This document shows, piece by piece, positions 1 through 8,594 of a DNA stretch of 64,000 nucleotides (its first letter is position 1; every line of letters starts with the position of its first letter). The stretch covers positions 1 to 64,000 of the forward strand of contig JALEPU010000108.1 in the NCBI GenBank assembly GCA_022766905.1, read 5' to 3'. The notes beneath the pieces were generated by a model that was not told the DNA's origin, ran no database searches, and saw only the letters and a program-made list of their open reading frames with translations. A program made the translations under genes and the position numbers. The DNA is from Lachnospiraceae bacterium. Lineage in GTDB: Bacteria > Bacillota > Clostridia > Lachnospirales > Lachnospiraceae.

Positions 1-12
1 AAAGGAGATATT

Positions 13-1152
13 ATGAAACTAACTGTAATAAAACCCAAATGTTCCACACCGGAAAAAACAAAACGGCTGAATCAGGTGTTTTCCCTTGCTTTCGATCAGG
101 CTCAGGAACAATTAAAAAACAGGAAAGAGGAAGTTTCTTCGTCAGACCTTCCCATTTCCTGTGAATGGATTGAAACCAGTGAGGCAATGTCTGCCTATTT
201 ATCAAGGCCAAAACAGCTTCAGGGCAGAAAAATTCTTTTTGTGATCTCTCTGGGCGATTCCGGAATCAATCTGGAACTATACGGAATGATTAAGCTGATT
301 CGAACTCACCCTCATTGTTTTGAGGAAAGCCATGCGGGACTGATTCTGGACGGAAACAGCGAATTATACACAAAGTCTATGGCCAGAGAATTCGCGGCTT
401 CCGTCAATGCTGCCGGCTGTCTTCTCATCGGACGGCCCTTAGTAGAAGCGACCAAAACTTTGAGCAATTACATGGTGACCGCTGCCAATCTGTCAACCGA
501 TCTAATGGGGGCTTATCTTTCTTCCATGACAGATCTGATTGTCCGTCTGGCCTGTTTCCATCCGGTATCTTCTACTTACCCCCATTTATTGTGCCTTCAT
601 TCCAGCAATGCACAGACTTCCAATACATATAATTTGTGGGGTATGGTAAAAAAGAATCTGACCGATTGCTGTTCCATTCAGGAAATTTCTTTGCGAAACG
701 GAGAAATTGTAGATTGTGCCGGATGCCCTTACAGCATGTGCATGCATTTCAGCAAGAAATCAAGCTGCTATTATGGGGGAACCATTGTAGAAGAAGTCTA
801 TCCGGCGGTAGAAGCCTGTGATGGACTTGTTATGCTATGTCCCAACTATAATGATGCCATCGGAGCCAATCTGACTGCTTTTATCAACCGGCTGACTGCC
901 TTATTTCGGAAAAGACAGTTTTATGACAAATATTTATTTGCCATTATCGTTTCCGGCTATAGCGGGAGTGATATTGTCGCCCAGCAATTAATTGATAGTC
1001 TGAACATGAATAAAACCTTTCTTCTGCCCGGGCATTTTGCTTTGATGGAAACAGCCAACAATCCCGGGGCTGTGCAGAAAATAGAAGGAATCGAGACAAA
1101 AGCAAAGGATTTTGCAGAGAATATGAAACATTATCTGCTAGCTACAGATTGA
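13..1152 (+). CDS. Iron-sulfur flavoprotein-like NAD(P)H-dependent oxidoreductase
   Basis: 379 residues. The C-terminal half (about 200-379) has a flavodoxin-like layout: it opens with LHSSNAQTSNTYNLW, a plausible FMN phosphate loop, and later carries LCPNYNDAIGANLTAF. In between lies a cysteine cluster, CAGCPYSMCMHFSKKSSC (about 236-253), spaced as in the iron-sulfur flavoprotein group, so an Fe-S cluster feeding FMN is likely. The N-terminal ~190 residues match nothing I recognise. The start is the ATG at 13, because AAAGGAGAT sits at positions 2-10. A palindromic repeat begins 3 bases after the stop. The substrate is unknown; a generic reductase role is inferred from domain type only. Confidence 0.7.
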   Translation: MKLTVIKPKCSTPEKTKRLNQVFSLAFDQAQEQLKNRKEEVSSSDLPISCEWIETSEAMSAYLSRPKQLQGRKILFVISLGDSGINLELYGMIKLIRTHPHCFEESHAGLILDGNSELYTKSMAREFAASVNAAGCLLIGRPLVEATKTLSNYMVTAANLSTDLMGAYLSSMTDLIVRLACFHPVSSTYPHLLCLHSSNAQTSNTYNLWGMVKKNLTDCCSIQEISLRNGEIVDCAGCPYSMCMHFSKKSSCYYGGTIVEEVYPAVEACDGLVMLCPNYNDAIGANLTAFINRLTALFRKRQFYDKYLFAIIVSGYSGSDIVAQQLIDSLNMNKTFLLPGHFALMETANNPGAVQKIEGIETKAKDFAENMKHYLLATD

Positions 1153-1154
1153 AT

Positions 1155-1220
1155 CAAACGCAAACAGGGCAAATCTACATCATATATTATGTTGTAGATT
1201 TGCCCCATTCATGCGTTTTG
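1155..1220. repeat. 66-bp palindromic element, copy 1
   Basis: An imperfect inverted repeat whose arms contain GGGCAAATCTACA and its complement, with CAAACGCA / TGCGTTTTG at the outer ends. It begins 3 bases after the flavoprotein stop codon. A second, closely similar copy in the opposite orientation is at 47238-47302, so this is a dispersed element and not simply a local terminator. No T-run follows the stem on the plus strand. Confidence 0.75.
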
Positions 1221-1280
1221 GAAAAATTCTTTCAGAATTTTCCCTGATGGTTCTGTTTCTTTTTTTATGAAGCTGCTTTT

Positions 1281-1964
1281 TTATTCTTCTTTTGTGCCGG
1301 CGATCAGATTTCGTATCTGAATGACTGCCCGATCCCAATGATTCTTCATCAACATCCCTGCAGAAAACTGATCTTTCCGTTCCAGGGCTTCCAGCAGTTG
1401 TTCCTGATCTTGCGCAAATTCTTCCAAAATATCATATTGGTTCAGAACATTCTGCTCCAAACGCAAAATATGTGTCCAGAGAGTGTTACAAAAATCCACC
1501 AGATAAGTGTTCCTGGCCACCAAAAGAATCTCATCATAAAATTTTTTATTTTGCTTTAAAATATAAAAAATCGATTCTTTTTTCTGGATGCCTTCTTTCA
1601 ATCCCAGATGAATCTGCCTGAGACTATCCATATCCTTCTCTTCAATTCTATCCACAGCCAATGTAATTCCAAGCTGATGCAACACCTGCATTGGGGCATA
1701 CCATTGTTCAATATGATCTGTGTCAAGCTCTGTTACTAAGGTAGTCTTTCCAGGATAAGATACGACTAATTTTTGTTGCTCTAAAAGCTGAATTGCTTCT
1801 CTGACCGGAGTACGGCTTACCTGAAAATATTCTGCAATCGTGGCATCCAGAATCTTTTCTCCCGGTGCTAACTGCCCTTCCATAATCCAGTCCTTCACAG
1901 TCTCAAAAATCCTCTCTTTTGCTGATATGCGCCTCTCCGCTTTTGAATTACCAGGTATTGGCAT
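1281..1964 (-). CDS. GntR-family transcriptional regulator (FadR/FCD subfamily)
   Basis: 227 residues. The N-terminal ~75 residues form a winged helix typical of GntR proteins: AKERIFETVKDWI, then AEYFQVSRTPVREAIQLLEQ as the recognition region. The all-helical C-terminal part (about 85-220) has the length and character of an FCD ligand-binding domain. GGAGC lies 9 bases before the ATG. It is 18 bases downstream of the RpiR-type regulator at 1983-2804 and in the same direction, so the two may be co-transcribed. Two regulators in tandem with no enzyme next to them leave the effector unknown. Confidence 0.85.
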   Translation of the reverse strand: MPIPGNSKAERRISAKERIFETVKDWIMEGQLAPGEKILDATIAEYFQVSRTPVREAIQLLEQQKLVVSYPGKTTLVTELDTDHIEQWYAPMQVLHQLGITLAVDRIEEKDMDSLRQIHLGLKEGIQKKESIFYILKQNKKFYDEILLVARNTYLVDFCNTLWTHILRLEQNVLNQYDILEEFAQDQEQLLEALERKDQFSAGMLMKNHWDRAVIQIRNLIAGTKEE

Positions 1965-1982
1965 GTTCTATGCTCCTTTTCT

Positions 1983-2804
1983 TTACAGCCCCAGGTAATA
2001 TCCCTGGCTTAATATTGCTTCTGTCTGCTCCAGTGTATCCAGAGCTTCCTCTCTGTTCTTCTGTGCAACTACCGTTACCAGATAATTGGTAAGACTGATT
2101 GGGGCCACAAAGGAATTAATGTAGGAAATGCTGGAAACCGCACACGGTAATATAATGTCTCCGTAACCTCTCATCGGTGTTTCATTCATACTGGTAATTA
2201 AGATCACCTTTACTCCTCTGCTTTTCATCCAGGATGCCATGGTTGTTGCTACTTTAGAATAACGGGGGAATAAATATCCGATCAAAACGTCTCCTTCTCC
2301 TGCGCCTGCAATTTCTTCCGGATACATCATTCCTGTTGACTGGATAAATCTCACATTCTTCTTGATTTCTCCCATTCTGCTTGCCATATAATAAGCAATT
2401 GCATAAGAACTCCGCATTCCGAGGATATAGACATTCTTTGCATTGGAAATCAATTCTACTGTCTGATCCAGATCTTCCTGATTCTGAGCTGCTAAAGTTG
2501 TCTCCAGATTCTTCATATCATTGGCAAAGGTATCTTTTAACATCTGATCCATTGATACTGTATTATCCCGGGAAATCTGCTCCAGCAAAATAGACTTATT
2601 CATCACACTGCTTTGAATATCCTTTTGCATCTCCGTATAACCGCTGTATCCGAAGTTTCTTGCAAAACGAATGACCGTTGTGGTGCTGACTCCAATTCTG
2701 GCAGCCAGGTCTTCCAGGGTACAAAAAGCAATCTGATCCAGATGATCCATCAGATAATTCGCCACGTTTTTCTGAGAATAAGTCAACTCATCAAATTGTT
2801 CCAT
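1983..2804 (-). CDS. MurR/RpiR-family transcriptional regulator
   Basis: 273 residues. The N-terminal HTH_6 domain (about 1-75) includes TLEDLAARIGVSTTTVIRFARNFGY, with the TTTVIRFAR recognition helix characteristic of the family. The C-terminal SIS domain (about 110-260) starts near AKNVYILGMRSSYAIAYYMA and has the ILGMRSS loop expected for sugar-phosphate binding. Such proteins repress or activate sugar, amino-sugar or sugar-phosphate genes. The target is not evident here: the nearest downstream gene is the GntR regulator, and the next gene upstream is divergent folE. Confidence 0.87.
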   Translation of the reverse strand: MEQFDELTYSQKNVANYLMDHLDQIAFCTLEDLAARIGVSTTTVIRFARNFGYSGYTEMQKDIQSSVMNKSILLEQISRDNTVSMDQMLKDTFANDMKNLETTLAAQNQEDLDQTVELISNAKNVYILGMRSSYAIAYYMASRMGEIKKNVRFIQSTGMMYPEEIAGAGEGDVLIGYLFPRYSKVATTMASWMKSRGVKVILITSMNETPMRGYGDIILPCAVSSISYINSFVAPISLTNYLVTVVAQKNREEALDTLEQTEAILSQGYYLGL

Positions 2805-3266
2805 GATTTTCTTTGTAAAGTTAATCCTAATCCCCTCCTTTCTTATATGTCTACTACTGTTTAAAATATATCATATAGTATTAATAATTGCAAACATTTC
2901 TCTGGACTGTTTCGATACAAAAGAGTTACAAAAAAGGGAAGTCGCCTTAGAATTCTCTCACCTTGTTATTCTATCAGCGCTTCCCAGGAAGAAGAGGAAT
3001 ATATGAAAAAAAGAATCTGCAGTCTGTAACTGCACTGTTCCTGTTATTGTCTTTTCTTTTCTATGGCTTTATCATACAGGGAAAATATGAAGGAAATACG
3101 CTGATTCTGTAAATTATTTGTGAATTAATTACAGATTAAGCGTTCTCTTTGCTTGCGCCAGAAGAGAAGGTGGGCTATAATGAAGAAGGTATCCTGCTTT
3201 ACAGGTATTTGGGAGATACCTGTAAAGCGTAAAAACAATTCAATGATAAAATAAGAGGACAAGACA
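2805..3266. other. 462-bp intergenic region between divergent rpiR-type gene and folE
   Basis: AT-rich and without a convincing gene. Around 3018-3115 one plus frame reads a short hydrophobic stretch (ALFLLLSFLFYGFII...) ending in TAA but without a start codon. It might be the end of a decayed membrane protein, but this is too weak to call. The only clear structure is the stem-loop at 3188-3228 upstream of folE. Divergent promoters for the two flanking genes must lie here. Confidence 0.5.
3188..3228 (+). promoter_or_regulatory. Perfect 13-bp stem-loop with overlapping alternative stem, upstream of folE
   Basis: GCTTTACAGGTAT (3196-3208) and ATACCTGTAAAGC (3216-3228) are perfect inverted repeats around a 7-base loop. 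A second, mutually exclusive pairing is possible between GGTATC (3188-3193) and GATACC (3215-3220). No T-run follows. It ends 38 bases before the folE start. It could be an operator or a leader RNA switch; the match to known folate or preQ1 riboswitch consensus is not evident by eye. Confidence 0.45.
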
Positions 3267-3857
3267 ATGGCAATTGATAAACAAGCAATTAAGGAACATA
3301 TTCGCGGTATTTTAATCGCTCTTGGCGATGACCCGGACCGGGAAGGACTCATAGAAACGCCTGACCGGGTCGCCCGGATGTATGAAGAAGTATTTGAGGG
3401 CATGAATTATTCCAACGAGGAAATTGCCCGGATGTTTGACAAATCCTTTCAGGATGATCTGACCACAACCGCTGACTCCAAAGATATCGTTCTGGTCAGA
3501 GATATTGATATTTTCAGCTACTGTGAACATCACATGGCATTGATGTATGATATGAAGGCATCTGTCGCCTACATTCCCAAAGAGAAGGTGCTTGGACTGA
3601 GCAAGATTGCCCGTATTGCAGATATGGCATCCAAACGTCTCCAGCTCCAGGAAAGAATTGGTTCCGATATCGCCGAAATTATTCAGCTGGCCTCCGGTTC
3701 AGAAGATGTCGCCGTCATCATCAAAGGCTGTCACAGCTGTGTCAGTGCCCGGGGAATCAAAAAAGAAAATGCAGCAACGGTTTCCACCACTTTTACAGGC
3801 CTTTTCCAGACAGATCCTGCTTTACAGCAAAAACTTTTCATGATGTTAAATCAATAA
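3267..3857 (+). CDS. folE: GTP cyclohydrolase I
   Basis: 196 residues, close to the usual FolE length. The enzyme converts GTP to 7,8-dihydroneopterin triphosphate, first step of folate (and 7-deazaguanine) synthesis, in the cytosol. Zinc and active-site elements are visible: [11 protein letters not shown] (about 89-99) supplies Cys and His ligands, and [11 protein letters not shown] (about 153-163) supplies the second ligand Cys. [16 protein letters not shown] near the N-terminus is the classic family segment. The start ATG at 3267 has AGAGGA upstream. The gene stands alone without other fol genes next to it. Confidence 0.97.
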   Translation: MAIDKQAIKEHIRGILIALGDDPDREGLIETPDRVARMYEEVFEGMNYSNEEIARMFDKSFQDDLTTTADSKDIVLVRDIDIFSYCEHHMALMYDMKASVAYIPKEKVLGLSKIARIADMASKRLQLQERIGSDIAEIIQLASGSEDVAVIIKGCHSCVSARGIKKENAATVSTTFTGLFQTDPALQQKLFMMLNQ

Positions 3858-3925
3858 AAAAAGTTCAGAAAAAGTTCATGATTCAATAAGATACGCTCAA
3901 AGAATTATCACAATCATTATGTTAT

Positions 3926-3986
3926 AATATATGAGCTAAGGGACAAATGGACATAAAATATATGCTTGCATATATTTTTATGTCTA
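3926..3986 (+). repeat. Repeat motif (copy 1) overlapping a 17-bp stem-loop
   Basis: About 44 bases (3926-3969) closely match 45187-45231, including AAGGG, GACATAAAA and ATGCTTGC. In this copy the motif runs into a strong hairpin: GACATAAAA..ATATGC pairs with GCATATATTTTTATGTC (3968-3984). It sits between folE and the CBS-domain gene, with TATAAT at 3923-3928 at its left edge. It could be a mobile palindrome fragment or a leader structure for the CBS gene. Confidence 0.55.
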
Positions 3987-4072
3987 TGGGGACCGCAAAA
4001 CGAATGTTCAAATAAGAGAAATTCGCAAGAATCTTTTTGCGTAACGAATATTGAAGAAGGTGAGAAATACAA

Positions 4073-4513
4073 ATGAACATTTTATTCTTTTTAACACCAA
4101 AAGCAAATGTAACTTTTTTATATGATAACCACACGGTTGCGAAAGCATTAGAGATTTTTCGAACCAGTAATTATACAGCACTTCCTATGATTAACCGGGA
4201 AGGAATATACATCGGAACCATTACCGAAGGAGATTTCCTTTGGGGAATGTTAGAATACAAGAAGATTACCCCTGAGAATCTTCATGACCTGAAGGTGGGA
4301 CAGCTTCCCCGAAAGGTACTGCATAAGCCGGTTTCCGTTTCTGCTCGTATGGAAGATCTTTTAGAGATTGCAAAGGACCAGAACTTTGTTCCTGTTGTAG
4401 ACGATAACGGAGTTTTTATCGGTATTGTAACAAGAAAGGATATTCTCCAGTATTGTTATAATGCTTTACAGACAAAACATCCTCTTCCTCAGGAAGTCGG
4501 CACCGGTCATTAA
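4073..4513 (+). CDS. CBS-domain pair protein
   Basis: 146 residues made almost wholly of two CBS motifs, about 15-62 (DNHTVAKALEIFRTSNYTALPMI) and about 85-137 (SARMEDLLEIAKDQNFVPVVDDNG...GIVTRKDIL). Such stand-alone pairs bind adenine nucleotides (ATP, AMP, SAM or cyclic dinucleotides) and act as energy or ligand sensors; the partner is unknown. GAAGAAGGTGAG before the ATG gives a ribosome site. A 5' leader of about 100 bases with hairpins precedes it, which may regulate expression. No neighbouring enzyme or channel suggests a target. Confidence 0.8.
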   Translation: MNILFFLTPKANVTFLYDNHTVAKALEIFRTSNYTALPMINREGIYIGTITEGDFLWGMLEYKKITPENLHDLKVGQLPRKVLHKPVSVSARMEDLLEIAKDQNFVPVVDDNGVFIGIVTRKDILQYCYNALQTKHPLPQEVGTGH

Positions 4514-4684
4514 TCGGTAATCCAGCCGATTTCTTTAGATAGTGCAAGATAGGCTTAAGGAATTCTTCATAAATTTTAAGAATAATCCACCTGTTTTTTC
4601 AGGGAATGTCTGTTATTATAATAATCGTAACAAAGCTATTCATATATTTGAATCCTCTCCCCTCAAATAAAATAGTGAACCGAA

Positions 4685-4719
4685 AGAAGACTAGGACACC
4701 AAGCTAGTCTTCTTTTTTT
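4685..4719 (+). terminator. Rho-independent terminator
   Basis: AGAAGACTAG (4685-4694) pairs with CTAGTCTTCT (4704-4713) and is followed by seven T. It lies 172 bases downstream of the CBS gene. A TATAAT-like box near 4615-4625 would leave room for a short independent transcript of about 90 bases ending here, but there is no recognisable RNA family. Confidence 0.8.
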
Positions 4720-4790
4720 GTAAATTTTCCAGAAACCATTCTTTAACCGAATCAAGTAAGTCTGGAAGCGGATTGCGAATATCCGTTTGA

Positions 4791-6446
4791 CTATTCCGGA
4801 TCTGCCCACAATTTTTCTATAGTTTCTCCAATTCCCTTTGCCAGATTCTCGTACAAATCCTTTTTCCATACCCTCTCTGTTCTCTGGTGAAGATCTTTTC
4901 CAAGAGGCCCGATATTTAAACAGGGCATCTGATTTTCTCCCATCTCTTTTACCGGAATCTGATACAGATTCGGATAAAAAGGCATTGTCTCTTTCAAAAT
5001 CCGATCCATGTCAAGAGGATTTTCCAGACTGGTATAACTTAAATCAGAAATTCCTTTGAAATACTGTTCTAACCGGTATCCCATCCTTTCAGCCGTTTCT
5101 TTTCCTGCCTCTTTTTGTACCTTGGTGAGCCCTTCGTTTCTTCGGTTGGAAACACTTGGATAGTAGGGTGGAATCAATCCATAGATAATTTTCGGTACAT
5201 TTTCTTTCCACTGTTCCAAAAGGTATTCTACGGCTGAAAAAGTCTCTTCGATCAGATTACTTTCTCCTTTTCCAAGCTCTTCCCGGATTTCCTCCAGCTT
5301 TTTCTCCCACAATTTCTGGAATCTGCGGCTATCATTTTGACTTTTCCTAACCTCTTCAAACAACCCGCCAAAACTTAAGATAGATGGTTCCCATTCCATC
5401 AGCTTTCCCGTTCCGCCCATTTTTTCATACCGGGCAAATGCCGTTCTCCGTTCTTTATAAAAATCCTCCATACACCGGATGCTGATTTTTTCCAGCCGTT
5501 TTATCACTTCTTTTGGTTCCATGGAAAAGGTAAGTAAATTAAAACATCCACAGGCAGCTTTTGGAATGGATACATCATAAGTCTTTTTTCTGTCTTTTGC
5601 AAAGAGCCAGGTTGGAGGAGGAGTGACTTCGTCCCCATCCTGTTCACAAAATTCCATAGACATATCAATTTTTTCCACAATTTTCGATAAGATATTCACC
5701 GGATTTGCTCCCTGAAAAATACTTCCTACATGAGAAACCACACCATCTACATACAAAAAAGGCATCATTTTTCCAATGGATCCTTCTGAAATCACATGCT
5801 GATTCGGTTCCGAATTGATCATCATTCGATAATCCAAACAGTATTTTTTTCGAAGTTCACTCAACAAAGGCATACCTCCCCGCATCCCTGCAGAGAGGTT
5901 TTCCTCATCCGGAACACAAAGAAGCAGTAAGGCTCCCGGACGGAACTTTTCTCTGCTATAGCGGGCAGTTATGGCAATCTGGACGGCTCCGCCACCTTTC
6001 ATATCGCAGCTTCCCCTGCCAAATAAATACTCACCACTTTTTAAATCCCTAATCAATTCATTTTCCTTGTTTTCCTCCCATTCCTCCAAAAGATACTGTT
6101 CCACTTTTTCTCCATCAAAAGCATCTTCTCCCAATGTTCCATAGTCTTCAATGCCAACTACATCGCAATGGTGAAGCAGACAAACCGTTTTGATCGGTTT
6201 GTCCAAATCCCGGCCTTCTGTAGGAAGAACCAGGGCATATCCTACCTTCCTTTCCAGTGGATCCCGGAAAATCCGATAGCTCCCCAACTGATCTGGATTC
6301 TGCTTAAAATAGGGTTCTTTTTTTAATATCTTAATCACATAGTCCACCGCTTCTTTCTCATCTTTCGATTGAGAGAAACTGGGTATTTTCATATATCCAT
6401 TCAGGATATCTTTGATTTCAGATTCGATTTCCTGTAAATTTATCAT
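4791..6446 (-). CDS. M20-family peptidase, RocB-like
   Basis: 551 residues, the length of RocB-type proteins and longer than ordinary M20 peptidases. Metal-site motifs are present: LLHHCDVVG (His/Asp, about 90-98), RGSCDMKGG (bridging Asp, about 144-152) and CVPDEENLSAG (catalytic Glu pair, about 178-188). RocB was named for arginine use in Bacillus, but its substrate is not established; a cytosolic peptidase or deacylase is the safe reading. AGGAGATG lies about 12 bases before the ATG. The gene is divergent from the SorC-type regulator gene and not obviously linked to arginine genes. Confidence 0.85.
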   Translation of the reverse strand: MINLQEIESEIKDILNGYMKIPSFSQSKDEKEAVDYVIKILKKEPYFKQNPDQLGSYRIFRDPLERKVGYALVLPTEGRDLDKPIKTVCLLHHCDVVGIEDYGTLGEDAFDGEKVEQYLLEEWEENKENELIRDLKSGEYLFGRGSCDMKGGGAVQIAITARYSREKFRPGALLLLCVPDEENLSAGMRGGMPLLSELRKKYCLDYRMMINSEPNQHVISEGSIGKMMPFLYVDGVVSHVGSIFQGANPVNILSKIVEKIDMSMEFCEQDGDEVTPPPTWLFAKDRKKTYDVSIPKAACGCFNLLTFSMEPKEVIKRLEKISIRCMEDFYKERRTAFARYEKMGGTGKLMEWEPSILSFGGLFEEVRKSQNDSRRFQKLWEKKLEEIREELGKGESNLIEETFSAVEYLLEQWKENVPKIIYGLIPPYYPSVSNRRNEGLTKVQKEAGKETAERMGYRLEQYFKGISDLSYTSLENPLDMDRILKETMPFYPNLYQIPVKEMGENQMPCLNIGPLGKDLHQRTERVWKKDLYENLAKGIGETIEKLWADPE

Positions 6447-6534
6447 ATTTTTGACTCATCTCCTGCATTGCCTTGGCTTTCTTTTGATTTTTAGTATATC
6501 TTTCTTTTCCCGTAAGTTCAAGCAATTATCAAAC

Positions 6535-6656
6535 GGACATTTGTCCACCTATGTGCTTTTTCACATTTTTTAAAGAAAATCTATTGACAAAGGATTTTTC
6601 CTTGTTATAATAAAAGTATGAACATAATTGCAATGTGTTTCAAATGTGCACTTGAA
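6535..6656 (+). promoter_or_regulatory. Promoter and palindromes upstream of the SorC-type regulator
   Basis: A good sigma-A promoter is visible: TTGACA at 6584-6589, 16-base spacer, TATAAT at 6606-6611. GGACATTTGTCC (6535-6546) is a short palindrome upstream. TTCAAATGTGCACTTGAA (6639-6656) is an imperfect palindrome just downstream of the start region. The latter position fits autorepression by the encoded regulator, which is inference. Confidence 0.6.
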
Positions 6657-6684
6657 CCTGAAAAATAGAAAGAGTGGTACCACC

Positions 6685-7647
6685 ATGAGCAAGAATGATG
6701 AAAGATTTTTAATGAAAGTCGTTGATATGTATTATAAGGAGGAAATGCCTCAGGAAAAAATTGCAAAACAATTAAATGTATCACGAACTACCATATCCAG
6801 AGCTTTAACCAAAGCAAAAAAAGAAGGATATGTAAAAATTATTATTGATTTTCCGGCTGAAAACTCCATTGATCTGGAGAAAAAGCTGGAGCAAAAGTAT
6901 GGATTAAAAGAAGTCATTGCTGTAAATACAAAAAATAAAGAAGAGATTGATTTTCTGGTTGCCAGAGAAGCCAGCTCCTATCTTGCCAGAGTAATCAAAA
7001 GTAATACGGTTCTGGGTATCACCTGGGGGTATACCTTAAAAAAAATGGTCGATTCTTTTGATTCTGAGCACGTTGGAAATCAAATGAAAGTAAACAATGT
7101 TGAAGTCGTCCCTTTGCTGGGAACGATGATGCCGGACACTGCAAAGCAGGATGAACTTCGATTTGGCTATTCCAGCCTTCTTTCTTCCAAACTGGCAGAA
7201 GCCATGCATGGAATCAGTTATAATCTTCCGGCCCCCATGTATGTAAGAAATCCGGAGATTAAACAGATGTTTCTTCATGAACCTCAGATTTCACAAACCC
7301 TGAAACGGGCGAGACAATGTGACATCGGCGTATTTGGAATCGGAACTCTAAGCGAACGTTCCTCGATTGCTTCGTTGGATTATGAAAAAAAAGATATGAT
7401 TTTCCAGCTTGCAAAGCAGGGCGGTATCGGAGAAGTTGCAGGACGCATTTATAAGGAAGATGGCCAGCTTTTGGAAAGTGATCTGAACGACCGTATTATC
7501 GGAATTGATTTGGATGAAATCAAAAAAATTCCAACCCGAATCGGGATTGCATATGGGGAAGAAAAGGTCAAAGCCATCCGAACCGCAATTGCAACCGGGC
7601 TTATCAATGTTCTCATAACAGATTGTTTTACAGCCGAGCAGATTTAG
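6685..7647 (+). CDS. SorC/DeoR-family sugar-binding transcriptional regulator
   Basis: 320 residues from the ATG at 6685; an in-frame ATG at 6628 lacks a ribosome site and falls in the operator region. The N-terminal HTH (about 10-50) reads MPQEKIAKQLNVSRTTISRAL. The rest is a sugar-phosphate-binding domain of the SorC type, with LGITWGYTL and GVFGIGTLSERSS as the usual ligand loops. These proteins respond to phosphorylated sugars. The next gene, 89 bases downstream on the same strand, is a fructose-6-phosphate aldolase, so control of fsa by this protein is likely. Confidence 0.88.
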   Translation: MSKNDERFLMKVVDMYYKEEMPQEKIAKQLNVSRTTISRALTKAKKEGYVKIIIDFPAENSIDLEKKLEQKYGLKEVIAVNTKNKEEIDFLVAREASSYLARVIKSNTVLGITWGYTLKKMVDSFDSEHVGNQMKVNNVEVVPLLGTMMPDTAKQDELRFGYSSLLSSKLAEAMHGISYNLPAPMYVRNPEIKQMFLHEPQISQTLKRARQCDIGVFGIGTLSERSSIASLDYEKKDMIFQLAKQGGIGEVAGRIYKEDGQLLESDLNDRIIGIDLDEIKKIPTRIGIAYGEEKVKAIRTAIATGLINVLITDCFTAEQI

Positions 7648-7736
7648 CATAAATAGAAATTGAACAGAGCAGAATAAACTCGACTTGTTTCAGAAAAAAG
7701 ATACAAACCCAGCAAACAATTAAGGAGGAAATCACA

Positions 7737-8393
7737 ATGGAATTTTATTTAGACAGTGCAGATTATGGAAAGATCAAAGAATATGTAAAACCTTACGGAT
7801 TAAAAGGTGTCACCAGTAATCCTACTATCATTGTAAAAGATAAAGCATCCATCCCGGAGCTGGTAAAAGCAGTCCCGGCTGACAAAGAATTGTTTATGCA
7901 GGTTATTGCAGAAGATACAGAAGGCATCATTGCAGATACAAAAAAATTAATGAGCCTGCAGAGCAATGTATTGGTAAAAATCCCTGCAACTCCTGCCGGA
8001 CTTCAGGCTATCAAAAAATTAAGCGATGAAGGAATCAAAACTCTTGCCACTGCAATCTATTCTGTTGAACAGGCTTTGATGGCAGCAAATTGTGGGGCTG
8101 CTTACGTTGCCCCATATGTAAACCGTATCTGTGACCTGGAAATGGACGGTGTACAGGCAGCATTAGATATCCAAAACGTATTCAAAAGCCAGAACATTCC
8201 ATGTAAAGTCATTGCAGCCAGCTTCAAAAACCTGTATCAGGTAAAACAGCTGTTAATCGGCGGTATCGATGCCGTTACAATCAGCGCAGACTTAATGGAA
8301 AAAATTATTTATAACAAAAATGCAGCAAGCGCAACCAGCGAATTTACAAATGCATGGGAAGGATATACCGGAAGCCGGGAATTAGGTTTATAA
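7737..8393 (+). CDS. fsa: Fructose-6-phosphate aldolase / transaldolase-like protein
   Basis: 218 residues, the short form typical of FSA and unlike the ~315-residue TalB. It would cleave fructose-6-phosphate to dihydroxyacetone and glyceraldehyde-3-phosphate, or act as a transaldolase. The Schiff-base lysine lies in VLVKIPATPAGLQA (about 79-92), and GVTSNPTIIVKD (about 23-34) is the family N-terminal motif. AAGGAGGAA precedes the ATG at the right distance. Probably co-expressed with the upstream SorC-type regulator. A long palindrome follows the stop codon. Confidence 0.93.
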   Translation: MEFYLDSADYGKIKEYVKPYGLKGVTSNPTIIVKDKASIPELVKAVPADKELFMQVIAEDTEGIIADTKKLMSLQSNVLVKIPATPAGLQAIKKLSDEGIKTLATAIYSVEQALMAANCGAAYVAPYVNRICDLEMDGVQAALDIQNVFKSQNIPCKVIAASFKNLYQVKQLLIGGIDAVTISADLMEKIIYNKNAASATSEFTNAWEGYTGSRELGL

Positions 8394-8399
8394 GATTGA

Positions 8400-8530
8400 A
8401 AAAGAATCCGGAAAAAACCCGCTTTCGCTCCGGAAAGGGCGCAGCGGTACTAAGCTCATCTGTCGCCTTCGGCTCAGATTCCCTAAGTACCGGCGTCCTT
8501 TCAGGGTTTTTTCCGGATTTCTTTTTCGGA
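8400..8530. repeat. 130-bp imperfect palindrome between convergent genes
   Basis: The left arm AAAAAGAATCCGGAAAAAAC is matched by the complement of GTTTTTTCCGGATTTCTTTT on the right. Inner arms CGGTACTAAG / CTAAGTACCG and ATCTG / CAGAT extend it to the centre. It fills most of the gap between fsa and the SdpI-type gene. It may act as a bidirectional terminator, but its size and inner structure are closer to a small dispersed palindromic element. Confidence 0.7.
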
Positions 8531-8594
8531 ATAAGATGGCTGTTTCAGAGTTTCCATGGTTCTGTTTCGGGTTTTTCGTAACTCTTTTTCTTAT

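Noticed and set aside
3018..3115. Short hydrophobic frame in the folE upstream region
   Set aside because: It has no start codon or ribosome site and is too short to assign to a family.
4514..4684. Possible small RNA gene between the CBS gene and its terminator
   Set aside because: A TATAAT-like box and a terminator are present, but no conserved RNA family can be recognised and the CBS transcript could simply end there.
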